Positions 24,512 to 33,374 of a DNA stretch of 34,560 nucleotides are shown piece after piece. The notes below the pieces were generated by a model, which did no database searches, was not told where the DNA came from, and worked only from the letters and a program-made list of their open reading frames with translations. The stretch is taken from positions 44,824-79,383 of the forward strand of contig DKEW01000016.1 of assembly GCA_002452265.1 (NCBI GenBank). Reading direction: 5' to 3'. How positions within the stretch are numbered: position 1 is the stretch's first letter; the number at the start of each line of letters is the position of its first letter. This DNA is from Pelobacter sp. UBA6812 (lineage in GTDB: Bacteria > Desulfobacterota > Desulfuromonadia > Desulfuromonadales > Syntrophotaleaceae). Both the position numbers and the translations under genes were made by a program.

Positions 24512-25819
24512 TTATGCCCGGGTTTGGCGGCCGTTGGCCGCCGGGCGGGTACGGGAGCGTTCCGAGGAGCCCTCATACCGCGGCTTGCGCGCTGCACTAT
24601 ATTTGCCGGTACTTTTACCGGAACGGCCCGGTCCGCCACCCTTAGGCCGCTGACGCGCCCCGCCGGCAGAAGCTTCCAGCGTACGAAGCGGCTCAAGACC
24701 GGGGATTTCCTGCCGAGGCAGATCCCGCCCGATGAAACGTTGAATACGCCGCAGGGCGTCCAACTCGGCACCTGAAGCAAAAGAAATCGCTACACCTGTA
24801 GCGCCGGCCCGACCGGTCCGACCGATGCGATGCACATAGTCTTCTGCAAACTTGGGAAGATCGTAGTTGAAGACATGACTGATACCGGCCACATCAAGGC
24901 CACGGGCCGCTACGTCGGTAGCAACCAGCACCCGGATCTGCCCCCGGCGCAAATCACGGACGGTGCGGTTGCGCGCACCCTGATTCATGTCGCCGTGCAA
25001 AGCTGCCGCGCGATGCCCCTGCTCGGCCAGATCTTTGGCCAAACTATCCGCATCGCGCTTGGTGGCGGAAAAGATAATCGCCTGAGAAATAGCCGGATCC
25101 TTCAACAAATGCTGCAAAAGGCGATCTTTGTGATTTCTGTTATCTGCCACATGCAGACACTGCTCAATGTGACTCGAGACATTTTTAGGCGCGGCAATAT
25201 CGATACGCACCGGCTGGTTGAGCAACTGCAGAGAAAGCTTCTGCATGGCAGAACCAAGCGTGGCCGTGAACATCATGGTCTGGCGTTGACGGGGAGCCAT
25301 GGAACAGACTTTATCGACGTCTTCCTTGAACCCCATATCCAACATGCGGTCAGCCTCATCCAGTATCAACAATTCCAGACAGGACAGATCGATACTGCGT
25401 CGATCCAGATGATCGAGCAGACGTCCCGGGGTTGCCACCACAAGGTCGAGAGGCCTGCCCAATGCACGAAATTGTTCGCGATAAGGGACGCCACCAAGCA
25501 ACACAGCCGTTTTCAGGGGAAGATACTTGCCGTAAGTGCGCGCAGCATCCATAACCTGACCGGCCAGTTCGCGGGTCGGAGCCAGCACCAGAACCCTGGG
25601 AGCGCCTTTGCGCCCGGACCCTTTTGTGGCCAGACGATGAAGAGCGGGAAGCATGAAGGCTGCGGTTTTGCCGGTACCGGTACCGGCACTGGCAAGAAGG
25701 TCACGACCGGCCAGAGCTTCCGGCACGGCCTGAACCTGAATAGGGGTCGGGACATCATAGCCGCAATCGGCGATGGCTTTGAGAATCTGAGGATCAAGAT
25801 CAAACTGTGAAAAATTCAT
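24512..25819 (-). CDS. rhlE: RhlE-type DEAD-box RNA helicase
   Basis: A 435-aa ATP-dependent RNA helicase. It has the Q motif (PTPIQVQAVP), Walker A ASAGTGTGKT, PTRELAGQV, motif II LDEADRMLDMGF, TATLG in place of the classic SAT, VATDVAARGLD and HRIGRTGRAG. The C-terminal tail of about 65 residues is Arg/Lys/Gly/Ser-rich and likely adds RNA affinity. The start at 25819 (MNFSQFDLDP, typical of RhlE) has GGAAA upstream; the frame is open for 50 codons before it, but that stretch looks non-coding. RhlE proteins act in ribosome assembly and cold adaptation. The family call is firm; the exact paralogue is less so. Confidence 0.93.
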   Translation of the reverse strand: MNFSQFDLDPQILKAIADCGYDVPTPIQVQAVPEALAGRDLLASAGTGTGKTAAFMLPALHRLATKGSGRKGAPRVLVLAPTRELAGQVMDAARTYGKYLPLKTAVLLGGVPYREQFRALGRPLDLVVATPGRLLDHLDRRSIDLSCLELLILDEADRMLDMGFKEDVDKVCSMAPRQRQTMMFTATLGSAMQKLSLQLLNQPVRIDIAAPKNVSSHIEQCLHVADNRNHKDRLLQHLLKDPAISQAIIFSATKRDADSLAKDLAEQGHRAAALHGDMNQGARNRTVRDLRRGQIRVLVATDVAARGLDVAGISHVFNYDLPKFAEDYVHRIGRTGRAGATGVAISFASGAELDALRRIQRFIGRDLPRQEIPGLEPLRTLEASAGGARQRPKGGGPGRSGKSTGKYSAARKPRYEGSSERSRTRPAANGRQTRA

Positions 25820-26209
25820 TCGTGGTTTCCACTGCTCGTGTTCCAGCCGCAACCAACCACCCACCAGGAAAGCGTTTTTTCTCCTGACGCGCGGCAAGCC
25901 GGGGATACACGTAAACAATCTGAAGTTAAAAGCATGCAGGCTGTAGGAACAAACAGCTGTTCCTGACACATAATGTGCCTGAGTATGCGCAGGTCGGGCA
26001 TTAACGCATCGTCGCCAACCTGGTGTACTGCACGCTTCTTCAGGGAAACTGAAGGCAGGGAGGGTTAGTGAACGATAAAACGGGGTAAGGCCATCTGTGT
26101 TTAACAGGTTTGGCGGACTAAGTCCACCAAGGGCATTTGCGCGAACTTGTCAAAATACAAGAGACTCAATTAAATTGCAAGACATATTTTACCGCTTCAC
26201 AAATTCGAC
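25820..26209. other. Intergenic region between the helicase and efflux permease genes
   Basis: A 390-bp region without a credible gene. On the minus strand a promoter-like pair TTGCAA (26180-26175) and TATTTT (26157-26152), spaced 17 nt, could drive the helicase with a leader of more than 300 nt, as seen for some helicase genes. A 9-bp near-perfect inverted repeat (26110-26118 / 26122-26130, one mismatch, 3-nt loop) lies just downstream; it lacks a T-run, so it is more likely an operator or weak terminator. Confidence 0.4.
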
Positions 26210-27427
26210 TCATTCGTAGCGCAAAGCCTCGATCGGATTCAAGTTCGCAGCTTTACGCGCCGGATAGAAACCAAAGAAGACCCCTACCGCCAGGGTAAAA
26301 CCGACGCTTAACACAATAACTGATGGATTGACCACGACCCCGGTTCCCATCACCTCGCCCATCACAAAAGCGGTTCCGAGCCCGGCCATTATGCCGATCA
26401 CGCCGCCACACAGACATAGAATCACCGCTTCAATGAGAAACTGCAACAGGATATCGCCGCTACGCGCCCCGATAGCCAGCCGAATACCGATTTCACGCGT
26501 ACGCTCTGTAACCGACACCAGCATGATATTCATGACACCAATGCCACCGACCATCAGTGACACCCCGGCGATGGCACCCAGCAGCAGTGTCAGGGTACCG
26601 GTGACCTGAGATGCCATGTCGGTAATCTCGGACTGGTCACGCAACGAAAAATCATTTTCCTGATTGTCGCGCAAACGATGCGTTTTGCGCAACACCGCCG
26701 CAACCTCCACCTTGGCCTCGTCGATTTTTGCAGGAGTCGTTGCGCTGATCAGGATCCCCCGCACTGTTTTACCGTCGGACAGACGGTACAAAGCGGTCGG
26801 TGCCGGCACCAGGATCACGTCGTCCTGATCGGTACCCATGCCGTTCTGTCCCTTCTCACCCAGCACTCCGATCACCTGAAAGGGAACGTTGCGAATCCGA
26901 ATGCGGCTGCCGACGGGATTTTTCCCGGCGAATAATTCGTCCACCACGGTCTGCCCGAGTACCGCAAGCTTGGCCTTGGCCGTGACATCCCGCCGGGAAA
27001 AGAATGTGCCTTGCACCACCTCGTAGTTCCGGATCGCCAGGAACGACTCACTGACTCCCTGAACCGAAGTATTCCAGTTGCTATTGCCGGCCACCACCTG
27101 CTCGGATAAACGAATTTCCGCGGACACATTGGCCACCGCCGCCACCTGCTGATCAATAGCCTCGGCGTCGTCAAGCGACAGGCTGGTGGAGGAGCCGGCG
27201 GCACCTCGCACCCCGTGACTGTCTGCGCTTTCGGGTACCACAATAATCAGGTTGGTCCCCATGGAATCGATTTCTGCGGTAATATCCGCCTGCGACCCCT
27301 CACCCAGGGCCACCAGCGCGATAACCGACGCCACACCTATGATAATACCGAGCATGGTCAGCAGACTGCGCATGCGATTTCGGGTGATACTGCGCAAAGC
27401 CACGACAATCAGTTTCTGCCACTTCAT
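26210..27427 (-). CDS. macB: MacB-type ABC transporter permease (FtsX family)
   Basis: A 405-aa permease with the MacB topology. Transmembrane helix 1 is near residues 20-42 (LLTMLGIIIGVASVIALVALGEGS), a large periplasmic MacB_PCD domain follows (about 45-245), and three C-terminal helices lie near 280-305, 325-350 and 370-390 in the FtsX domain (GGIGVMNIMLVSVTERTREIGIR). It ends with the usual KAANLNPIEALRYE. Unlike E. coli MacB, the ATPase is a separate gene; the two overlap by 4 bp (ATGA). With the adaptor and TolC-like protein upstream it forms a tripartite export pump. The substrate (macrolide, peptide, lipid or other) cannot be read from the sequence. Confidence 0.92.
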   Translation of the reverse strand: MKWQKLIVVALRSITRNRMRSLLTMLGIIIGVASVIALVALGEGSQADITAEIDSMGTNLIIVVPESADSHGVRGAAGSSTSLSLDDAEAIDQQVAAVANVSAEIRLSEQVVAGNSNWNTSVQGVSESFLAIRNYEVVQGTFFSRRDVTAKAKLAVLGQTVVDELFAGKNPVGSRIRIRNVPFQVIGVLGEKGQNGMGTDQDDVILVPAPTALYRLSDGKTVRGILISATTPAKIDEAKVEVAAVLRKTHRLRDNQENDFSLRDQSEITDMASQVTGTLTLLLGAIAGVSLMVGGIGVMNIMLVSVTERTREIGIRLAIGARSGDILLQFLIEAVILCLCGGVIGIMAGLGTAFVMGEVMGTGVVVNPSVIVLSVGFTLAVGVFFGFYPARKAANLNPIEALRYE

Positions 27428-28161
27428 GATAACCGGCCTCCGGCCATAGCCGGCACGTGAGCGCGCCGGCGGTTCTCCACCTGAAAGTCCTTACGAATGG
27501 TGCCATCCTGCATCTCGATCACGCGCCGGGCGTGTTCCGCTACATCGGATTCATGGGTCACCAGCACAATAGTAATACCGCTGTCATTGAGTTCCTGGAA
27601 AAGCGCCAGAACATCCAGGGTTGTGCGACTGTCAAGATTGCCGGTGGGCTCGTCGGCCAGAATAATAGCCGGATCGTTAACCAACGCCCGCGCAATGGCC
27701 ACCCGCTGCTGCTGCCCACCGGACAATTGATTGGGTTCATGGTGCATGCGGTCCGCCAACCCCACTCGCTGTAGCGCATCAACCGCCCGCCGGTGCGCCT
27801 GCCCGGCAGGCATACTGCCGCGAAAATACAGCAAGGGCAACAGGACATTTTCCAACGCCGTGGTGCGCGCCAGCAGGTTGAACCCCTGAAAAACGAAGCC
27901 GATGCGCTGGTTACGGATATCCGCCAACTGGCGGCGATTCAGGTCACGTACCGATTGCCCTTCCAGCAGATACTTGCCGCTGTCAGCATGGTCGAGACAG
28001 CCGACCACATTCATGAGGGTCGACTTACCTGAACCGGAAGCTCCGATAACGGCGACAAACTCCCCTCTGTCGATACTCAAGTCGACATTATCCAGTGCCT
28101 TGACCTGGGCATCGCCCAAGTAAAAGGTCTTGCAAATACGTTCAAGTTGAATCGGTTTCAT
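27424..28161 (-). CDS. ABC transporter ATPase (MacB/LolD type)
   Basis: A 245-aa ATPase of the MacB/LolD subfamily with Walker A GASGSGKST, Q-loop FVFQGFNLL, signature LSGGQQQRVAIARA, Walker B IILADEPTGNLD and the H-loop VTHE. It energises the adjacent permease. The start at ATG 28161 (MKPIQLERI) follows GAGGG with 9-nt spacing; a TTG at 28167 is in frame but too close to that site. The gene begins 12 bp after the adaptor gene ends. Confidence 0.94.
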   Translation of the reverse strand: MKPIQLERICKTFYLGDAQVKALDNVDLSIDRGEFVAVIGASGSGKSTLMNVVGCLDHADSGKYLLEGQSVRDLNRRQLADIRNQRIGFVFQGFNLLARTTALENVLLPLLYFRGSMPAGQAHRRAVDALQRVGLADRMHHEPNQLSGGQQQRVAIARALVNDPAIILADEPTGNLDSRTTLDVLALFQELNDSGITIVLVTHESDVAEHARRVIEMQDGTIRKDFQVENRRRAHVPAMAGGRLS

Positions 28162-28173
28162 AATCAACCACCC

Positions 28174-29346
28174 TCAAGGCTTGCCGCCACTTTGCGGTTT
28201 TGGCATCATCCTGGAAAAAAGGCTGCCACCTGACTCCTGAGCCCGGGGCGCCTCCCCCGTTACCACATCCACCCCTGCTACAAGCTCTTGCGAGGTCACA
28301 GCCGTATGGATCCCATCCGACAGACCGGCCACCACCGCTACCCGCCTCGTACGCCCATCGCTGTCAAGGACTACAACCGCTGCGCCATCATCGACAGGCG
28401 CCTTACGTGCGGCATACTGCAGCGCCGCGTTAGAGACCAGCAGGGCGTTCTCGACCTGCTCAACCACGAAATCAGCGGTAGCTGTCATGCCCGGCAAGAG
28501 TTTCCCGTCCTGGTTTGCAGCCTCCACCACCACCGTATAGGTGACAACATTCGACTCTTCGGTAGGATTGAGACGAATCTGCGCGACCTGACCATCAAAA
28601 ACCTGATCGGGATAGGCCTGAACGGTAAAACGCACTTTCTGTCCCTGGCGAATCTGACCGATATCGCTTTCGTCCACATCGGCTTCAATTTCCATGCGAG
28701 CCAGATCTTCGGCCAGGACAAACAGTGTCGGAGTACTGTAGCTTGCAGCAACAGTCTGCCCCACTTCGATCTCCCGCTCGATGACAGTACCATCGATGGG
28801 TGACAAGATATGAGCCTTGCGCAGGTTGGTCTGGGCCTTGGCCAGAGCCGCCTTGCTGGATTGAAGATTGGCCTGGGTGGTTGCCAGCGAAGTTCGATAC
28901 TCAAGGAACTCCTGGTCGGAGAGATGGCCCTGATCATACAGCGGTTGGTTGCGGCGGAATTCCGACAATGCCTGCCGATAGAGCGCTTCCGAGCCCATCA
29001 CGGCAGCTTTGGCTTCAGCTTCGGCGCTTTCAAACAGCTCCAGATCCAGCTCGGCCATCACCTGCCCCTTATGCACCCGGTCGTTATAATCAACCAGCAC
29101 CTTGCCGATAGTACCCGACACTTCAGTCCCCACATCAACGGTACCAACCGCCTGCAGACTGCCGGTACAGGCTACCGTGATCTCCATGGCTCCCCGTGCA
29201 ACAGTCTCGGTCTGCAACATAGCCGACGATCCGCCACCGGAGTGCGACGCCATGCCATACCCAAGCATGAGCAGATAGGAAAACCCACAGACGATCAGAA
29301 TAATTTTCAGTGCCAACATGAGCCTTTTTGGTATTACACGTTTCAT
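28174..29346 (-). CDS. macA: MacA-like periplasmic adaptor (membrane fusion protein)
   Basis: A 390-aa HlyD/RND-MFP family adaptor anchored by an N-terminal transmembrane helix (about residues 11-30). The lipoyl half-motifs lie at TVDVGTEVSGTIGKV and ILSPIDGTVIEREIEVGQTV, with an alpha-helical coiled-coil hairpin between (about 95-165), then a beta-barrel domain (ADVDESDIGQIRQGQKV) and a membrane-proximal domain. It joins the inner-membrane MacB-like transporter to the outer-membrane channel. The start overlaps the tolC-like stop by ATGA. The C-terminus (MMPKPQSGGKP) is flexible. Confidence 0.92.
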   Translation of the reverse strand: MKRVIPKRLMLALKIILIVCGFSYLLMLGYGMASHSGGGSSAMLQTETVARGAMEITVACTGSLQAVGTVDVGTEVSGTIGKVLVDYNDRVHKGQVMAELDLELFESAEAEAKAAVMGSEALYRQALSEFRRNQPLYDQGHLSDQEFLEYRTSLATTQANLQSSKAALAKAQTNLRKAHILSPIDGTVIEREIEVGQTVAASYSTPTLFVLAEDLARMEIEADVDESDIGQIRQGQKVRFTVQAYPDQVFDGQVAQIRLNPTEESNVVTYTVVVEAANQDGKLLPGMTATADFVVEQVENALLVSNAALQYAARKAPVDDGAAVVVLDSDGRTRRVAVVAGLSDGIHTAVTSQELVAGVDVVTGEAPRAQESGGSLFSRMMPKPQSGGKP

Positions 29347-30707
29347 ACTTCACCTTCCCCGACAAACATCGCTCCATCCAGGTTGCCCTGATAATAAGCA
29401 ATCGCAACCGTGCGCAGCATGCGGTCAATATGGGCCTCAACCACGGCATAGCGCGCTTCCACAAACGTGGAGCGGGCATCGGTCAATTCCGTCAGGGTAG
29501 CCGCCCCGACTCGGTATCGCTGTTCGGTGGAATTCAGCGCTTCCTGCGCATAAGTGAGCTGCGCCGAGGCAACCTCAACCTGATCGGAAGCGGTGAGATA
29601 CTCCTGGACGGACTGCCCTATTTCCACCTCGACCTGACGCTGCAACTGTTCCAGTTCCAGATCGACACTGTGACGATTGATGCGCGCCTGACTCACCGCG
29701 TTGCGGGTGAGGTGCCGATCGAACAGAGGAATTGAAAGGTTGAGCCCTGCATTGCCGTACAAGTTATCGTCATCCATCTGACTGCCAAATGCGCTGTCGC
29801 CGCGACTGTCGTATCCCGTACCTACGCCGAGTACCAGATCAAGAGTGGGATAGGCGCTCGACTGAGCAACCCGCTGCTGCGCTTCGGCAGCACGCTGCTC
29901 CCGCTCCTTGGCCAAAACATCCGGTCGTTTTTCCATGGCTTGCCGGATCAGAACCGTGATGTCGGTTGCCGGCGTATCGCTAAGAGCCGCATGTTTTGGT
30001 ATGACAACCTCGAACTGCGTGGTTGTTACAATGCCCAGGGTCTGCATCAGGGTCAGTTTACTCACCTGATAATCCCGTTGCGCGGCAAGCAACTCGGAAC
30101 GTGCCTGGGCTGTTTCGGCCTTTTGCTTATAGACATCGGTTACCGGACGGCGGCCGACTTGATAGTAGGCCTCAATATCCGCCAATTGCCGTTGATTATC
30201 CTCCAGAGTCTGCTGCGCCACCTGAATTTGCTCCAGATTTTTCACCGCGTCCAGATAGGCGCTGACGGTATCGAACACCAGCGTCTGCTGCTGACGGGTC
30301 AAGGTTTTTTGTTGAGCCGCCAGAGTCTGGCTGGCCTGCTCCAATGCGGCCCGGTCGCCGAAACCGTTAAACAGATTCACACTGGCGGAAACCTCCGCTG
30401 ACAAAGACTGGTAATCACGTTCAGAACCGACTGCTCCTTGTTCGTGACTAAATCCGACCGATCCATCGGCGTTGACCTCGGGCAAAAAATTATCTTTTTT
30501 CTGTTGCAACGCTATCTCTTGCAAAAACACCTGATCCTTTGTCAGTCGCAACCCCTGGTTATTCTTCAGAGCTGCGGTCATGGCCTGGTCCAGGGTCAAT
30601 GTGGTGCCCTGCTCAGATGCCGTCGCCTGCAAAGACAACGTCAGCACAATAACCAACACCATGCCGAGCAACAGCAAACAACCGAAATATGATCCACGAA
30701 TACGCAT
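29343..30707 (-). CDS. TolC-family outer-membrane efflux protein
   Basis: A 454-aa outer-membrane factor with an N-terminal signal peptide (hydrophobic to about residue 30, ending near QATA) and two OEP repeats (about 37-220 and 245-440). The first repeat holds LTLDQAMTAALKNN and the second starts near TDITVLIRQAMEKRPDVLA. The repeated domains form the trimeric alpha-barrel channel. No lipobox Cys is present, unlike NodT/OprM types. GGGGATC precedes the ATG. It is upstream of and coupled to the macA-like gene, so the pump is encoded as one unit. Confidence 0.93.
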   Translation of the reverse strand: MRIRGSYFGCLLLLGMVLVIVLTLSLQATASEQGTTLTLDQAMTAALKNNQGLRLTKDQVFLQEIALQQKKDNFLPEVNADGSVGFSHEQGAVGSERDYQSLSAEVSASVNLFNGFGDRAALEQASQTLAAQQKTLTRQQQTLVFDTVSAYLDAVKNLEQIQVAQQTLEDNQRQLADIEAYYQVGRRPVTDVYKQKAETAQARSELLAAQRDYQVSKLTLMQTLGIVTTTQFEVVIPKHAALSDTPATDITVLIRQAMEKRPDVLAKEREQRAAEAQQRVAQSSAYPTLDLVLGVGTGYDSRGDSAFGSQMDDDNLYGNAGLNLSIPLFDRHLTRNAVSQARINRHSVDLELEQLQRQVEVEIGQSVQEYLTASDQVEVASAQLTYAQEALNSTEQRYRVGAATLTELTDARSTFVEARYAVVEAHIDRMLRTVAIAYYQGNLDGAMFVGEGEV

Positions 30708-30838
30708 GATTGATCCCCAACTTTTTGCCCGCCTTGCACCGCAAAAAGGACGTTAATCGCTCCGACTTACCCAAAACTCAGCAGGCGATCCCGCAACATG
30801 CCGCGAAACCGCCTGCCTGAAACACATCATTTTTGCCA

Positions 30839-31387
30839 CTAGTTGGCCGGTCCCGCTTCCGTGGGTTCCATACACATGGGGCGCGGCATGTTTCTTTCAG
30901 GGTTTATGGGCCCATAGCTCTGCAAACGACGCAACTTACTCGCAAGGTCGGCCAATTCTTTCTGTTCAGGTGTGAGCAGAGCATAGATGCGGCTATGAGT
31001 TTTGGCACGCTCGACCATGAGTTCGGTCTCGATAGCTGATTTTTCCGACGCCAGTTTCCGAAGGACCTTTTCATCGAACTTGCCCGGTTCCATAGCCTGA
31101 CGCAACTTGCGCCCCACTTCGCGCATCTTGCCATGCAGTTTGGTTGACCGCGAGATACTATCATCCAGCAACGCTTGAACCTCTTTTTGCTGGGTCTCGC
31201 TCAAATCAAGGCGCTCGAACATAGGAAGCCGCTGATCCGGTACGGAATCCCCCCGCGGGCACATTGATCGACTCCGGGATGGACCATCCTCAGCCCCCAG
31301 TGTAAGGCCTGGCTGCGCCTGGGCCGCTAACCCACCGCCAAGCAAAAGCGATGCACACATTGCCGCCGAGACTATCTGTCTTTTCAT
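30839..31387 (-). CDS. Spy/CpxP-like periplasmic LTXXQ protein
   Basis: A 182-aa exported helical protein. The signal peptide ends near AQAQ (residues 22-26), and the mature part has two LTXXQ-type motifs, LDLSETQQKEVQ and LLTPEQKELADL, which define the Spy/CpxP family. Relatives are periplasmic chaperones (Spy) or inhibitors of envelope stress kinases (CpxP). Two cysteines occur (SMCPRG and PMCMEP), unusual in Spy. AAAGGAG precedes the ATG. It sits upstream of the efflux genes and is divergent, via the 92-aa gene, from a BaeSR-like system; in E. coli BaeSR controls spy, so regulation by that system is likely here. Confidence 0.87.
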   Translation of the reverse strand: MKRQIVSAAMCASLLLGGGLAAQAQPGLTLGAEDGPSRSRSMCPRGDSVPDQRLPMFERLDLSETQQKEVQALLDDSISRSTKLHGKMREVGRKLRQAMEPGKFDEKVLRKLASEKSAIETELMVERAKTHSRIYALLTPEQKELADLASKLRRLQSYGPINPERNMPRPMCMEPTEAGPAN

Positions 31388-31436
31388 TTCAGGCTCCTTT
31401 CAGCCGATGTTTCCTTCCGTCTGTTTTGTTGAAATA

Positions 31437-31715
31437 TCAATACGCTTGATTCCCCCGCTCAGGTGGTCGACCTGAAGGCACCGCAACCAAGCGATTGCCC
31501 TGTTCACGACACATCGCCTGCATGGTTTCGCCCTGAGGCCCTTTTAATACAACCTTGTCGCCGTCTTCTTTCCCCTTGCACGCTGCATAGGCTTCAGGAG
31601 GAGGTTCCGTAGGCCGTTGCCCGTTATCCGACCCGCCGAAGGCCATCCCCACAGAGGGCAACAGAGCGAACAACAACAAACCCGACAACATCGATTTCAA
31701 CGGTTTTCGAGGCAT
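31437..31715 (-). CDS. Small secreted protein of unknown function
   Basis: A 92-aa exported protein. The signal peptide ends near GMA/FGG (about residue 25). The mature part is proline-rich at its start (PTEPPPEAYAACKGK) and has two cysteines 28 residues apart around a beta-like repeat (GDKVVLKGPQGE...AMC), which may form a disulfide. I recall similar small periplasmic proteins of the form PPxEA..AC.GK...G..V.......G....C in other proteobacteria, but have no name for them. AAGGAG precedes the ATG. It is the first gene of the leftward group and lies next to the divergent promoter region of the two-component system, so a stress-related or metal-related role is a guess. Confidence 0.7.
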   Translation of the reverse strand: MPRKPLKSMLSGLLLFALLPSVGMAFGGSDNGQRPTEPPPEAYAACKGKEDGDKVVLKGPQGETMQAMCREQGNRLVAVPSGRPPERGNQAY

Positions 31716-31760
31716 ATTTTCTCCTTATGGCAAGGTTGAACGGAACGCATGTCCTTAGCT

Positions 31761-31789
31761 TGCTTACGGCTATGACCTTATGCTGACAA
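31761..31789 (-). promoter_or_regulatory. Putative promoter of the small secreted protein / spy-like / efflux group
   Basis: On the minus strand, TTGTCA (31789-31784) and TAAGCA (31766-31761) are separated by 17 nt, about 45 bp upstream of the ATG at 31715. The -35 is good and the -10 weak, which fits an activator-dependent promoter. Confidence 0.4.
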
Positions 31790-31909
31790 ATTGGAGGAAA
31801 TATGAAAGAAATGCGGAAATAGGGCGAGCGTCCTGCATCCAACTAGCCTGCCCAACAGCGATTATGGTATTAGAAGGAAAAAGGGCCACGAAAACCATAA
31901 GGGCAATTC

Positions 31910-33370
31910 ATGAAACTACGCATCAAGCATCGGTTATTTCTATCGTTTTTTGCTGCAACCGTACTGGTAGTCGCAAGCATGTTCGTGATTACCAAGTTAA
32001 GCTTCGATCGCAGCCTGCTGCGCTACGTCAACACCACCGAGCAGGAACAACTCACGCGCTTGGAAGCACTACTCAAGGACACCTATAAACAGCATGGCAG
32101 CTGGGATTTTCTGCGTGAAAACCCGCGCAACTGGATGCACCTGGTAGCCAGCAGTCGTCACGATGATAATAACCAAAAGGACTTTCCGGCCATCCCCCCA
32201 AAAGAAACTGAACAGTGGCTGAACGAGAACCAATCCAAGTTCCTGCTGCCACCGCCCCCTAAAGGGCCACCCCCCATGCACCAGATATTCGAATGGCGCA
32301 TCAGCCTGCTCGATGCTGGCCGGATGCCGATTATCACCCCCCGCGACCCTGCCGGCAAGGTTACCTATCACCCCCTTATCGTGAGCAACCAAACGATCGG
32401 CTATATAGGATTGATCCCGCCAAAAATCATTATCGATACCCACCAGCAGCGCTTTGCCAATGAGCAACGCCGCTCCATGGCTATCATCTCCCTGATCGTG
32501 GCAGGCGCCGCGGCCTTGCTTTCATTCCCCTTGTCAAGGCGCATGGTGCAACGCATCACCACCCTCGCCGCGGCTACCCATCGTCTGACAAAAGGTCGCT
32601 ACGACATCCGGGTAAACGCCGTGGCCGGCGACGAACTGGGACAACTGGCGCGGGATTTCAATTCCCTGGCGCAAACACTGGAAAGCAACGAACAACTCCG
32701 CCGCCGCTGGGTAGCTGATATTTCCCACGAACTGCGCACGCCGCTGGCGGTTCTCAGAGGAGAAATCGAAGCCGTCCAGGACGGCGTGCGCAAACTCTCC
32801 CAACAAACGCTGGACACCCTGCATGGCGAAGTCTTGCGACTGGAACGCCTGGTCGGGGATCTTTATGAATTATCCATGAGCGACATCGGCGCCATGCAAT
32901 ACAGGAAAACGGATGTAAACCTGGTGGAGATTTTGCGGCAGTCCCTTGACGCCCACCGCGCCCAATTCGCGGACAGAGGACTGACCCTGCTCCCCCTGCA
33001 GGATGTACCTTCAGCAGTGCCCATCCTTGGCGACCCCGAACGTTTGAGTCAGCTTTTCTCCAATCTCCTGAAGAACACCCTGCGATATACAAATCCCGGA
33101 GGACAATTACAGATTTCCGTCGCTGCGCGAGACGCCAGGGTGCAATTGAATTTTCAGGATTCGGCGCCGGGCGTGCCGGAGGATTCCCTTGATAAGCTGT
33201 TTGACCGCCTTTACCGGGTGGAAAGTTCTCGTAGCCGTGAACATGGCGGCGCCGGACTCGGCTTGGCTCTGTGCAAAAACATTGTCGAGGCGCATGACGG
33301 CACTATCGATGCTCGCCACTCCCCCCTGGGCGGTCTATGGATTGCTATAACCCTGCCATTGAATGGATAA
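31910..33370 (+). CDS. baeS: BaeS-like sensor histidine kinase
   Basis: A 486-aa membrane sensor kinase. Helix 1 lies at about residues 8-28. A periplasmic domain of about 160 residues contains a proline-rich stretch (LLPPPPKGPPPMH), and helix 2 is at about 189-208. A HAMP domain (about 209-262) follows, then HisKA with the phosphorylated His in DISHELRTPL (His273), the N box (NLLKNTLRYT) and G boxes (DSAPGVPEDSLDKLFDRLYRVE shown by its key part DSAPGVPE, and GGAGLGLAL). The kinase part resembles BaeS/CpxA. AAGGG precedes the ATG. It overlaps the regulator gene region and is divergent from the secreted-protein genes. The signal it senses is unknown. Confidence 0.92.
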   Translation: MKLRIKHRLFLSFFAATVLVVASMFVITKLSFDRSLLRYVNTTEQEQLTRLEALLKDTYKQHGSWDFLRENPRNWMHLVASSRHDDNNQKDFPAIPPKETEQWLNENQSKFLLPPPPKGPPPMHQIFEWRISLLDAGRMPIITPRDPAGKVTYHPLIVSNQTIGYIGLIPPKIIIDTHQQRFANEQRRSMAIISLIVAGAAALLSFPLSRRMVQRITTLAAATHRLTKGRYDIRVNAVAGDELGQLARDFNSLAQTLESNEQLRRRWVADISHELRTPLAVLRGEIEAVQDGVRKLSQQTLDTLHGEVLRLERLVGDLYELSMSDIGAMQYRKTDVNLVEILRQSLDAHRAQFADRGLTLLPLQDVPSAVPILGDPERLSQLFSNLLKNTLRYTNPGGQLQISVAARDARVQLNFQDSAPGVPEDSLDKLFDRLYRVESSRSREHGGAGLGLALCKNIVEAHDGTIDARHSPLGGLWIAITLPLNG

Positions 33371-33374
33371 AACC

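Noticed and set aside
25820..25969. 50-residue N-terminal extension of the helicase
   Set aside because: It lacks a ribosome site and family similarity; MNFSQFDL is the usual RhlE start.
30721..30748. Inverted repeat CTTTTTGC...GCAAAAAG just upstream of the tolC-like gene
   Set aside because: It has no T-run on the minus strand and is AT-rich; a terminator between spy-like and tolC-like genes is not supported.
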